Origin: Chryseobacterium gallinarum
GTDB taxonomy: Bacteria; Bacteroidota; Bacteroidia; Flavobacteriales; Weeksellaceae
Length of the DNA stretch: 64,000 nucleotides
Reading direction: 5' to 3'
Assembly: GCF_001021975.1 (NCBI RefSeq)
Contig: NZ_CP009928.1
Location: 868,001-932,000 of the forward strand
Shown here: one piece after another, positions 54,289-61,290 of the stretch
How the letters are laid out: each line of letters starts with the position of its first letter
Position numbering within the stretch: the stretch's first letter is position 1
Notes under the pieces: generated by a model
Told to the model about the DNA's origin: nothing
Databases searched by the model: none
The model's input: the letters and a program-made list of their open reading frames with translations, nothing else
Made by a program: the position numbers and the translations under genes

Positions 54289-54465
54289 ATGAAAGAACTA
54301 ATCGAGAAACTCAACGTTTCTTTTGAAGCTTTAAAAGCGGATGCCGAATTACAGGCAGAAAAAGGAAATAAAACGGCAGGTACAAGAGCCCGCAAATCTT
54401 CTCTTGAATTGGAAAAACTTTTAAAAGAGTTTAGAAAAGCATCTTTGGAAGCATCAAAAGGCTAA
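54289..54465 (+). CDS. small histone H1-like DNA-binding protein (Hc1 type)
   Basis: A 58-residue, Lys- and Ala-rich helical protein: MKELIEKLNVSFEALKADAE, then the basic core TRARKSSLELEKLLKEFRK. It resembles the small H1-like proteins of Bacteroidota chromosomes. It lies alone between the hydrolase remnant and the terminator shared with the convergent ORF6N gene. A role in DNA packing or silencing of the ICE is inferred. Confidence 0.82.
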   Translation: MKELIEKLNVSFEALKADAELQAEKGNKTAGTRARKSSLELEKLLKEFRKASLEASKG

Positions 54466-54467
54466 AA

Positions 54468-54502
54468 TAAAACCCTCCGAATTTTTAGAGGGCTTTGTTT
54501 TA
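54468..54502. terminator. bidirectional terminator between convergent genes
   Basis: CCCTC at 54473-54477 pairs with GAGGG at 54488-54492, flanked by A-rich and T-rich runs. It lies three bases past the H1-like stop and over the end of the ORF6N gene. Confidence 0.65.
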
Positions 54503-55384
54503 TGGAGTATTCAATATTTGGAGCATCCTACCGACTTCAATATCCATTCGTGAAAAGGCAAACCATTTTTTGCCCAGGTCTTTGAGTGATGCCCCGATGT
54601 GGTAAAGTTCCGTTTGGTCTATGATTAAAAAGCGGTCGTGTGCATCGGAAAAAACCTCAATTTCAATCGGAGGATATTGGCTGTTGTACCGTTGTACATC
54701 CAGCCGTAATTGGTTGTTGATGTTTTTGGTAAGGATAGTAGCGGTTACATTGTCTTTGCGTTTCCCCAATAAGGTAAGCACGGTATCATCCACATAATTA
54801 TCAAGCAGGATAATGGAGCTTTCGGCACTTCGGATAATATCTGCAACAAAGGTATAGGCATCAAATACCTGCCCATTGTAGAAAATGCCTTTTTCAGCGT
54901 GGAGCTTGTCGCTTTCCAACGCCTTAAAAATCTCCTCAAATTTTTGGTCGGTTTGTAATTGTTTCAGTTCTATATTGTCCAACCGATGAAACAGCGAAGC
55001 ATTGCTGATAAGCATTTTTCGCATTTCTACAAAAGCATCCATAATCTCAATACTGACCTTTACGGCTATTTCTGACCGTAGGACAGCCGAGAGCATCGCT
55101 ATTCCTTGTTCGCCGAAAACGTAGGGAAGATACTTTCGGTGTTGTCCTCTTCCTGTGTTTAAGGTTCCAATTTGGAACCTTAAAGAATACGCTTCCTCAT
55201 CGGTCAGTTGAAAACAGAATTTTTCGGGAAACCGCTCAATATTCCGTTTTACGGCTTTATTAAGGTTCTTTGTTTCCACTTGGTATAAGGAAGCGAGGTC
55301 GCTGTCCAACATCACTTGTTTGCCACGTATGGTATAAATCAGGTTTCTGATTTCTTTGGGTACAATAGTCGGTTTATTTTCCAT
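54500..55384 (-). CDS. ORF6N domain protein with a PLD-like C-terminus
   Basis: A 294-residue protein. The N-terminal ORF6N domain (KEIRNLIYTIRGKQVMLDSDLASLYQVETKNLNKAVKRN, then GEQGIAMLSAVLRS) is found in phage and mobile-element regulators. After a helical linker the C-terminal third (SIILLDNYVDDTVLTLL, HDRFLIID, then GASLKDLGKK) resembles a phospholipase D-like fold with an HxxF instead of the full HKD. I use ATG 55384 (MENKPTIV), which overlaps the topB stop; the frame is open to 55438 but that lies inside topB. It may be a silencer or antirepressor of the ICE. Confidence 0.8.
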   Translation of the reverse strand: MENKPTIVPKEIRNLIYTIRGKQVMLDSDLASLYQVETKNLNKAVKRNIERFPEKFCFQLTDEEAYSLRFQIGTLNTGRGQHRKYLPYVFGEQGIAMLSAVLRSEIAVKVSIEIMDAFVEMRKMLISNASLFHRLDNIELKQLQTDQKFEEIFKALESDKLHAEKGIFYNGQVFDAYTFVADIIRSAESSIILLDNYVDDTVLTLLGKRKDNVTATILTKNINNQLRLDVQRYNSQYPPIEIEVFSDAHDRFLIIDQTELYHIGASLKDLGKKWFAFSRMDIEVGRMLQILNTP

Positions 55385-57470
55385 TGCGTTTGTAGCTTTT
55401 GTTTTTCTCAAACTCAAAGGAGCTTTCGGCTTGCTCATTCAATACGATATAAGCATCGAATTTCTTTCCTGCTTTGCTTTTCATTCCTTTGATAAGTGAA
55501 GTTTTGCCCTTATTGACAAGATTTTCTATATCGGCTATACCGATTTGAACACCGCACACATTGCGGAACTGTACCCAATTACAAACCTCATCGGGGCATT
55601 TGGCAAGTTTATCACGGACTATCAGTTGTTGCTTTTTGCACTTCGGGCAGGTAAGTTTCGGCAGGTTACTCTGGGCAATGGTGGTTTGCAACAGTTCGTT
55701 AGTGATTGTTGAAGCATACGTTTCCATTTCCTTTTGAAACGCACCTGCATCAGCTTCGTTATTCTCGATTTTCTGCAAAGCGAGTTCCCATTCGGCAGTC
55801 ATCGCCACGTCTGCAATTTTTCGGTCTTTGACCAACTCATACACCTGTAAACCTTTTTCGGTTGGGATTAAGGATTTCTTTTCCCTTTTGATATAATTGC
55901 GGGTAAAGAGGGTTTCAATGATTGAAGCTCTTGTAGCCGGAGTACCGATGCCGATGTTTTGCAGGACTTTTCGTTCTTCCTCGTTTTCGATTTCCTTTCC
56001 GGCGGTTTCCATTGCCGACAAAAGTCCGGCTTCGGTATAAAGCACTGGCGGTTTTGTTTTCTTTTCCAAAACGGCAGCTTCCTTGATTCTGAGTTCATCG
56101 CCCTTTTTCAGTTCGGGCAAATCCTGTATAGGTTCGGTATAATCGTCCGTAAAACTGCCTTTAATGGTGCGCCAGCCCGGTTCCATAACCTTACAGCCTT
56201 TTGCCGTAAAATCGTAATACAATGCCTGTAACTCCACATCGGTAATCTCTTTGATGCAGGCCCCAGAAAGGGCTTCGAGCAACCGAAAGGCAATCATATC
56301 ATAAACCGCATTTTCCTTTGCGTTCAGAGCTGAAGGTATTTTATCCGTAATCAACAAACCGTGATGGTCGGTAACTCGTAAATCGTTTATTATACGTTTG
56401 TTGAAACGACCCCATTTTATTTTTGATACGGCTTGCTTACAGGTTTCCCTGCCCTGCAAAGCCCTTACAAGGTTCGGAATTTCCGCCCACATATCTTCGG
56501 GAATGTATTTGCTCCCGGTGCGTGGATAAGTAATAAATTTCTTTTCATACAGGTTTTGGGCAATGTTGAGCGTTTCTTCAGCGGAAAGGTTGAGCTTTTT
56601 GTTGGCTTCTTTTTGTAGTCCTGTCAGGTCAAATAATAAAGGTGGTTGCTCTGTAACGCTTTTGGTTTCTACCGAGGTAACGATAATCGTATTCCCGTTC
56701 CTTTCAATACACCTGAGCGCATCTTCTGCCTGCCTTTGGTCGTCCCATTTGGTTTTGGAAAGGCTTTTAAAATCAATGAACTCTTTGTTATGCAATAGCT
56801 GTATCTGCCAATATTGTTTTATCGAGAAGTTTTTGTTTTCCAGATAGCGTTTGCAAATCAAAGCGAGTGTAGGTGTTTGTACTCTGCCGAGTGAATAAAT
56901 ACCATTTCCGGCGGCAATGGAGAGTGCCTGTGTAGCATTAATGCCTACGAGCCAATCGGCTCGGCTTCTGCCTTGTGCAGCCTGGTACAATCCGTCAAAT
57001 TCCTTTCCTTCTTTCAGATTGTCAAATCCCTGCTTGATGGCTTTTTCGGTAAGTGAGCTTATCCAAAGACGTTCAAACGGTTTGCTGCATTTCAGGTGTT
57101 CGTAAATGTATCTGAAAATGAGTTCACCCTCACGTCCGGCATCGGTCGCTACAATAATGCTATCGCTTTTATGGAATAGTTCTTTGATGACCTTTAGTTG
57201 TTTTAATGCACCTGCATCAGCAGTATAGCCTTTGTCTTTTTTAACCTTGCGGACGGTCAGCAAAAACGGGTTGGGCAATATTGGCAGGGCTGATTTATTA
57301 AATCCCGATATGCCGTAATCTTCTGGCATTCCTAATCCGATTAAATGACCAAATGCCCAGGTAACAAAATAGCCGTTGCCCGTCAGGTAGCCGTCCTTTT
57401 TATCGGATGCTCCCAACAGGCGGGCTATTTCCCTTGCTACGCTTGGTTTTTCTGCAATGATTGTTTTCAT
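55374..57470 (-). CDS. topB: type IA DNA topoisomerase III (Exc-like)
   Basis: A 698-residue topoisomerase III with the Toprim start MKTIIAEKPSVAREIARLLG, the acidic motif DAGREGELIFRYIY, and the catalytic Tyr in FITYPRTGSKYIP near residue 315. A C-terminal zinc finger (TCPKCKKQQL, then CPDEVCNW) follows. In CTnDOT the topoisomerase gene exc lies in this position and takes part in excision. It lies three bases after the DUF3945 gene. All motifs are present, so it should be active. Confidence 0.94.
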   Translation of the reverse strand: MKTIIAEKPSVAREIARLLGASDKKDGYLTGNGYFVTWAFGHLIGLGMPEDYGISGFNKSALPILPNPFLLTVRKVKKDKGYTADAGALKQLKVIKELFHKSDSIIVATDAGREGELIFRYIYEHLKCSKPFERLWISSLTEKAIKQGFDNLKEGKEFDGLYQAAQGRSRADWLVGINATQALSIAAGNGIYSLGRVQTPTLALICKRYLENKNFSIKQYWQIQLLHNKEFIDFKSLSKTKWDDQRQAEDALRCIERNGNTIIVTSVETKSVTEQPPLLFDLTGLQKEANKKLNLSAEETLNIAQNLYEKKFITYPRTGSKYIPEDMWAEIPNLVRALQGRETCKQAVSKIKWGRFNKRIINDLRVTDHHGLLITDKIPSALNAKENAVYDMIAFRLLEALSGACIKEITDVELQALYYDFTAKGCKVMEPGWRTIKGSFTDDYTEPIQDLPELKKGDELRIKEAAVLEKKTKPPVLYTEAGLLSAMETAGKEIENEEERKVLQNIGIGTPATRASIIETLFTRNYIKREKKSLIPTEKGLQVYELVKDRKIADVAMTAEWELALQKIENNEADAGAFQKEMETYASTITNELLQTTIAQSNLPKLTCPKCKKQQLIVRDKLAKCPDEVCNWVQFRNVCGVQIGIADIENLVNKGKTSLIKGMKSKAGKKFDAYIVLNEQAESSFEFEKNKSYKRNGK

Positions 57471-57473
57471 ACT

Positions 57474-58937
57474 TTATCTTTTTACGCCTCTTGATTTTGC
57501 AGGGGTTCGGGGCTTTTCCTGTTGTTCCTGCTGCTTTTTGTCTTTCGGGGTTTGCTGACCAGTCTTCAAAGGCTCTTTGATGTTCTTGGTCGCTTCGTTG
57601 GTTTTACCCTCCGAATTGACGGCGGTCTGCGTTTTGTTGGCTTCGGTAGGTTTCGCCTGCTCTTTGAGTTTGTTCGGATTTTGAAAGGAGAACTCCGTTC
57701 TATTGGTATCCTTGTTGAGCGTGATGTAGCCCTGGTATTTCTGCCCTTTCTTATCTACCAAACCATCAACATAGACGGTTTGCCCGGCTTTGAACTTATC
57801 GTATTGTTCATCGTTGAGTTCCTTGCCCCTGAAAGTTCTCGGAATTTCATTGGATTGGCTTTGCTGGTTATTTTTTTGGTTGCTTTGCGACTGCCGATTA
57901 TTGTTGCTCCTGTCAAACAGGAACTCTACATAGCGTTTATCCGCATTGAATTGTACAGTTGCGGAAAATTCATTTCCTTTCGTGGAAGTCATACCCTTCA
58001 AATAGAGCGGTTTACCCTCCATCAAGATCTGCTTTTGCTGGTCATTCAGCTTTATGCCCTTAATCTCATTGGGAATCTTGATGAAATCTGTCTTTAATGC
58101 AATCAGCTCATTGGTAAGCCTGTCTACGCTGACAATGGACGGCATCATTTCCCCCGTTTTGGTATTTTTCAAATCGACAACACGTCCCATATTGCCTGTT
58201 TGGAGCAGGTTTTTCTTATCCTCATCGGTAAACTTGTGTCCGAAAAATTCCATATTCAGGTTAGGCTCCCTGCGTACACCGTGTATTGCCGCCACGACCT
58301 TACCGTCTTCGGCAAGCTGTAATGATAATCGTGCATCGGTACGGACAATGGCAGTGTCAAGGTTTACACCGATAGGCACAAGCTCATTGGTTTTGTACCC
58401 CCTCAATAAAGGGTCGAGCAGGTTTCTTTTTTCCAGGTACTCCTTGTTTAACCCAAGATTGTTCATTGTTTCCCAATCAATCTGTTCCGGCCTGAAGCGG
58501 TATTCGCTATTTTCCGGTGTGGTCTGTGTTGTTTCCATATCTTTTTTGTTTTCTTGTTTTTTTTCTTGCGGGGTTTCCGGTTTTACCTCGTGTTCTTTCA
58601 TCACTTTTTCACCTTCGGAAGTAGGATTAGCTACATGCTTCTGAAATTCCTTTGCTTTATTTACGGCTTCGTCAGCCGAAACCTTGAAAAATGAGAACTG
58701 CGTGGGATCTTTCAGCTGTCTCCAAAAATTGGATAGAAAATTGGAAATGAAATCACCGTGTTTGTCCACACGCATGAACAGGTTTTCGTTTCTCTTGGTG
58801 GGGTCAACGGTTTCCATTTTGCCGTTTTCATCAATGCTTTTTACTGCCTGGATTTTCTTTTTTTCTTTATCCAGCACTAGCAATATGTCCGAAAGCTGTT
58901 CGGGCATTTCCTGTTTGTTTGTTGTTTCTTCGCTCAT
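57474..58937 (-). CDS. DUF3945-domain protein (Orf3-like)
   Basis: A 487-residue protein with an N-terminal conserved region (LLVLDKEKKKIQAVKSIDENG) and two DUF3945-type repeats. The first contains IKGIKLNDQQKQILMEGKPLYLKG and the second RGKELNDEQYDKFKAGQTVYVDG. Linkers are rich in Gln, Asn and Lys, with a basic C-terminus. It matches Orf3 of CTnDOT by position between the Xis genes and topB. The molecular role is unknown. A GGC-decamer array lies 63 bases upstream. Confidence 0.82.
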   Translation of the reverse strand: MSEETTNKQEMPEQLSDILLVLDKEKKKIQAVKSIDENGKMETVDPTKRNENLFMRVDKHGDFISNFLSNFWRQLKDPTQFSFFKVSADEAVNKAKEFQKHVANPTSEGEKVMKEHEVKPETPQEKKQENKKDMETTQTTPENSEYRFRPEQIDWETMNNLGLNKEYLEKRNLLDPLLRGYKTNELVPIGVNLDTAIVRTDARLSLQLAEDGKVVAAIHGVRREPNLNMEFFGHKFTDEDKKNLLQTGNMGRVVDLKNTKTGEMMPSIVSVDRLTNELIALKTDFIKIPNEIKGIKLNDQQKQILMEGKPLYLKGMTSTKGNEFSATVQFNADKRYVEFLFDRSNNNRQSQSNQKNNQQSQSNEIPRTFRGKELNDEQYDKFKAGQTVYVDGLVDKKGQKYQGYITLNKDTNRTEFSFQNPNKLKEQAKPTEANKTQTAVNSEGKTNEATKNIKEPLKTGQQTPKDKKQQEQQEKPRTPAKSRGVKR

Positions 58938-58999
58938 GATCTTAAAAATTTAAAGTTTACCGCCGAAAGTAAAAGAAGCGTTCACCACCCTGTATGATG

Positions 59000-59039
59000 T
59001 GGCACTCAAAGGCAGTGTTTGGCGTTCATTGGCATTCAT
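59000..59039 (+). promoter_or_regulatory. GGC-decamer array F, upstream of the DUF3945-topB operon
   Basis: Units TGGCACTCAA, AGGCAGTGTT, TGGCGTTCAT and TGGCATTCAT, each exactly 10 bases. It lies antisense to the DUF3945 gene, 63 bases from its start, and runs into the stop codon of the preceding Xis-like gene. Confidence 0.55.
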
Positions 59040-59329
59040 TTCTTTGGTGGTGGGTTAAAGCTCTCCCTTATGAATTGATGCACGTCGGACAGTTTATAAT
59101 ATAGCTTTCCACTTATTGTATAATAGGGCAGCTTGCCAATAGAGCGATACCGTTGCAGGGAACGGTTGCTGATTTTCAGCATCTGTAACACATCCTGATT
59201 GTCCAACAATTCTTCGCCGTCTATACTGTTTCTCTTTTTTCTCATATCGTCTATATTGTCGCTGAGAATATCGAAGCGAGTCATGATACGACCCATCCAC
59301 GCCAAAAATTCCATTCTGTCTATATTCAT
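59036..59329 (-). CDS. HTH excisionase-like protein (Xis2d-like)
   Basis: A 97-residue protein with a C-terminal excisionase/MerR-like HTH (LLDNQDVLQMLKISNRSLQRYRSIGKLPYYTISGKLYYKLSDVHQFI). The N-terminal part is helical. It overlaps the preceding HTH gene by four bases. Two Xis-like proteins precede orf3-exc in CTnDOT, and this is the second of the pair here. Confidence 0.82.
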   Translation of the reverse strand: MNIDRMEFLAWMGRIMTRFDILSDNIDDMRKKRNSIDGEELLDNQDVLQMLKISNRSLQRYRSIGKLPYYTISGKLYYKLSDVHQFIRESFNPPPKK

Positions 59330-59694
59330 AGCGTCCTGTTTTGTGAGTTACGGGAATTAAGCCTTCTGCCTTTCTCGATATAGCTTTTGCCTTTTGCCAT
59401 TAATTCTTGCAAAAATTCATTATTGCTTTGCACGGCATTGGCATTTAGCATTTCTTTGATGGCCCCGATGGTGTAGAAATATTGTCCGTAAATCTTGGAG
59501 TAGGTGATTTCTCCTTTGGTACGCATACGCCACAATGTCTTTTCGCTGATGTGCAGGTACTGGCATACCTCGTGGTTGTTAAGCCACAGGTCATCGTAGC
59601 TTGTGTCTTCCAACTTTTTTAGATGGTTGGAAATGGTATTGATACGGCTGTTGAGCTGTTTCCACGCTTCTTCTTCAATTGTGATTATTTTCAT
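59326..59694 (-). CDS. HTH excisionase-like protein (Xis2c-like)
   Basis: A 122-residue protein with a central HTH (LWLNNHEVCQYLHISEKTLWRMRTKGEITYSKIYGQYFYTIGAIKEML), a winged-helix excisionase type. It is the first gene of the xis pair and overlaps the second by four bases (ATGA). In CTnDOT Xis2c and Xis2d assist excision and are switched on by RteC, whose gene lies upstream on the same strand. Inverted repeats upstream (59729-59769 and 59870-59881) are candidate control sites. Confidence 0.83.
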   Translation of the reverse strand: MKIITIEEEAWKQLNSRINTISNHLKKLEDTSYDDLWLNNHEVCQYLHISEKTLWRMRTKGEITYSKIYGQYFYTIGAIKEMLNANAVQSNNEFLQELMAKGKSYIEKGRRLNSRNSQNRTL

Positions 59695-59728
59695 CGCATT
59701 GCTCCTTTATGTTTACAATGCAAAATTC

Positions 59729-59769
59729 CCAATGGTAATAGAATTTGTCCGCCAATGCTTACCCATTGG
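59729..59769. promoter_or_regulatory. inverted repeat upstream of the xis genes
   Basis: CCAATGGTAA (59729-59738) and TTACCCATTGG (59759-59769) form an inverted repeat, 35 bases before the Xis2c-like start. In CTnDOT the RteC protein binds inverted half-sites at the xis2c promoter, and this pair is a good candidate for such a site. Confidence 0.5.
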
Positions 59770-59869
59770 TTCAGCAGTTTTTTGAAAATTTTTACAATTT
59801 ATATAACCACTTATGAATTAATAGATTTGTTGAACCCACGTTGGAATTTGCATTGTAATGAGCAGCTTT

Positions 59870-59881
59870 TGCCAATTGGCA
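59870..59881. promoter_or_regulatory. palindrome TGCCAATTGGCA
   Basis: A perfect 12-base palindrome in the gap between rteC and the xis genes. It shares the CCAAT/ATTGG core with the repeat at 59729-59769. Confidence 0.4.
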
Positions 59882-59941
59882 GATATGGGCAGAGTATGAA
59901 ATTTGGGATATGAAAAAGCAGTCCTTACAATTTTAAGGTCT

Positions 59942-60856
59942 TCAGTAGGATAGGTCTTTGTCCATATATTCTTCCAGTGCGGCTTTAAGCTGGTCCAAAA
60001 ATGCGGTTCTTGAACCTGCCCTCGTCTTCATACGGTGGAATGCATGGTGAATATCGTTTAGCGGGATTTTGAACAATACCTGGAAAATCAATGCTAATTT
60101 TCGTATGCTTATTTCGCCATGGGATACGGATGCGGATGCATAAATTGCATAGATCAATTCTATGAGTGCATTTTGGCTATTTGTCCACGAAATGTCTTTA
60201 GTAGCATTTTTGTCTACGATTATTGAATCCGGGCTGTTTTCAGGGTTAATTTTGGTAACGAGATAGGTGTAAAGTAGTTCATTGGCAATAATGCGTGCAA
60301 TTTTGTTATCATAATAGGTCGAAAAACTAAGGTCTATTTCAAACACCCCGCTCTTTAATCCGTCATGGTAATTGATTTGACCAAGCCTGAAAAAAACCTC
60401 GTCGCGGTCAGACCTTCCTGCACGGTAATACCTGTAAAAATCTTCGTGGCATATCGTTTCGATGTATTCTGATTTGAGTTTTCTCAATTGGCTTTCATAG
60501 TAGCTATTATACAATTTACCATTACTTACCGGACAGGCAATTTCGATACGAAATACCTTGTTGTAATAGATGAGCTTGCCCATGATCTGCGGCTTGATAT
60601 TCTTGAAAAAATCAATCTCCTGAGCACCGTTCACAAATCCGGTCTGCAAGACCTTTGTTTTCACGGTATATAATAATTCCTGCAAATACAGGAGCATCTG
60701 ATAAGCTTCATCAACTGTTTTTAGCATCTTAGAAGATAACTTATCTTCCATTCGCTTGATATCGGATATTATTTTACTCAATACGATTTCCATAGCTTCA
60801 TCTTTTTGGGGTTTCTCATAATTTGCCTCTGGATAAGAGTACGGTATATAAAACAA
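59942..60856 (-). CDS. rteC: RteC, activator of the excision operon
   Basis: A 304-residue RteC-family protein: FFKNIKPQIMGKLIYYNKVFRIE, FYRYYRAGRSDRDEVFFRLGQ, and WTNSQNALIELIYAIYAS. It lies upstream of the xis genes on the same strand, as in CTnDOT, where RteC activates the xis2c promoter. No rteA/rteB two-component genes or tetQ are present, so a different signal must control it. A long inverted repeat (60863-60924) overlaps its promoter region. Confidence 0.9.
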   Translation of the reverse strand: MFYIPYSYPEANYEKPQKDEAMEIVLSKIISDIKRMEDKLSSKMLKTVDEAYQMLLYLQELLYTVKTKVLQTGFVNGAQEIDFFKNIKPQIMGKLIYYNKVFRIEIACPVSNGKLYNSYYESQLRKLKSEYIETICHEDFYRYYRAGRSDRDEVFFRLGQINYHDGLKSGVFEIDLSFSTYYDNKIARIIANELLYTYLVTKINPENSPDSIIVDKNATKDISWTNSQNALIELIYAIYASASVSHGEISIRKLALIFQVLFKIPLNDIHHAFHRMKTRAGSRTAFLDQLKAALEEYMDKDLSY

Positions 60857-60862
60857 AGCTTT

Positions 60863-60924
60863 GAAATTATTTCAAAACCTTTCCCACAGATGTACCACAG
60901 TGTGGAAAGATTTTTTGAAATTTC
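60863..60924. repeat. long imperfect inverted repeat upstream of rteC
   Basis: The left arm from GAAATTATTTCAAAACC to TTTCCCACA pairs with the right arm TGTGGAAAG to GAAATTTC, about 24 bases each with a few mismatches. A CCACA-G-TGTGG dyad lies inside. It lies seven bases from the rteC start codon. Confidence 0.6.
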
Positions 60925-61250
60925 TGACAGAATAAAAGGATAATAACCATTAACATATTACCCTTTATTTATTAAATTTGTGGTTGTGATTTACAAGGTA
61001 ATTAAATGAAAGCAAGTGCAGTAAGCACCATTACTAAGTCGTTACCGATAGTATTTCCAAATCTTGTAAACTACTCTTTATGAACCTATTGGGTTTAAAA
61101 TAATCTTTTTGGTAAAAAAATCAAAGATTCCCATATTGTTATGATAATTGGCGGTAAATATAATAAAAGCGATGAATAGGCCCATCATAAAAAAAATGCC
61201 ATTGTGTCAGTTGACATTTTCTGATTTTTTTTAAAGAGTTATTTTAAAAC

Positions 61251-61287
61251 AAACCCCGGCGGAGCCATAGGCTCCGCCGGGGTTTTA
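61251..61287 (-). terminator. very strong GC-rich terminator after the S9 peptidase
   Basis: A perfect 16-base stem, AAACCCCGGCGGAGCC against its complement, around ATA. On the minus strand it is the end of the peptidase gene. GC content is far above the surroundings. Confidence 0.85.
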
Positions 61288-61290
61288 ATA

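Larger units (their letters stand above)
1..61250. mobile_element. CTnDOT-like integrative and conjugative element (partial; left end outside window, right end uncertain)
   Basis: A full set of Bacteroidetes-type conjugation genes (traA-traQ), a relaxase (mobB), coupling protein (mobC), topB, a DUF3945 gene, two Xis-like HTH genes and rteC lie in the order known for CTnDOT: rteC, xis2c, xis2d, orf3, exc, mobABC, traA-Q. Accessory DNA is spliced in at traD/traE and between mobC and the rteC-methylase block. The right boundary is placed only by inference, between rteC (ends 60856) and the strong terminator at 61251 that closes a chromosomal-looking S9 peptidase gene. No tyrosine recombinase is visible, so the integrase must lie left of the window, beyond the peptidase gene, or be lost. 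Confidence 0.85.
60857..61290. other. 434-base gap at the ICE right edge
   Basis: It contains the inverted repeat upstream of rteC (60863-60924), a TAAATTTG -7-like box at 60973-60980 followed by a 25-codon frame at 61006-61083 of no recognised family, and the terminator at 61251-61287. No tRNA or integrase is seen. The chromosome-ICE junction probably lies in this stretch. Confidence 0.5.

Noticed and set aside
61006..61083. 25-codon frame after a TAAATTTG box, thought of as an integrase start
   Set aside because: It ends after 25 codons, shows no recombinase motif and no matching sequence follows, so it is not called a gene.
60857..61250. tRNA gene as ICE attachment site
   Set aside because: No cloverleaf-like segment or CCA-end pattern could be found by eye in the gap.
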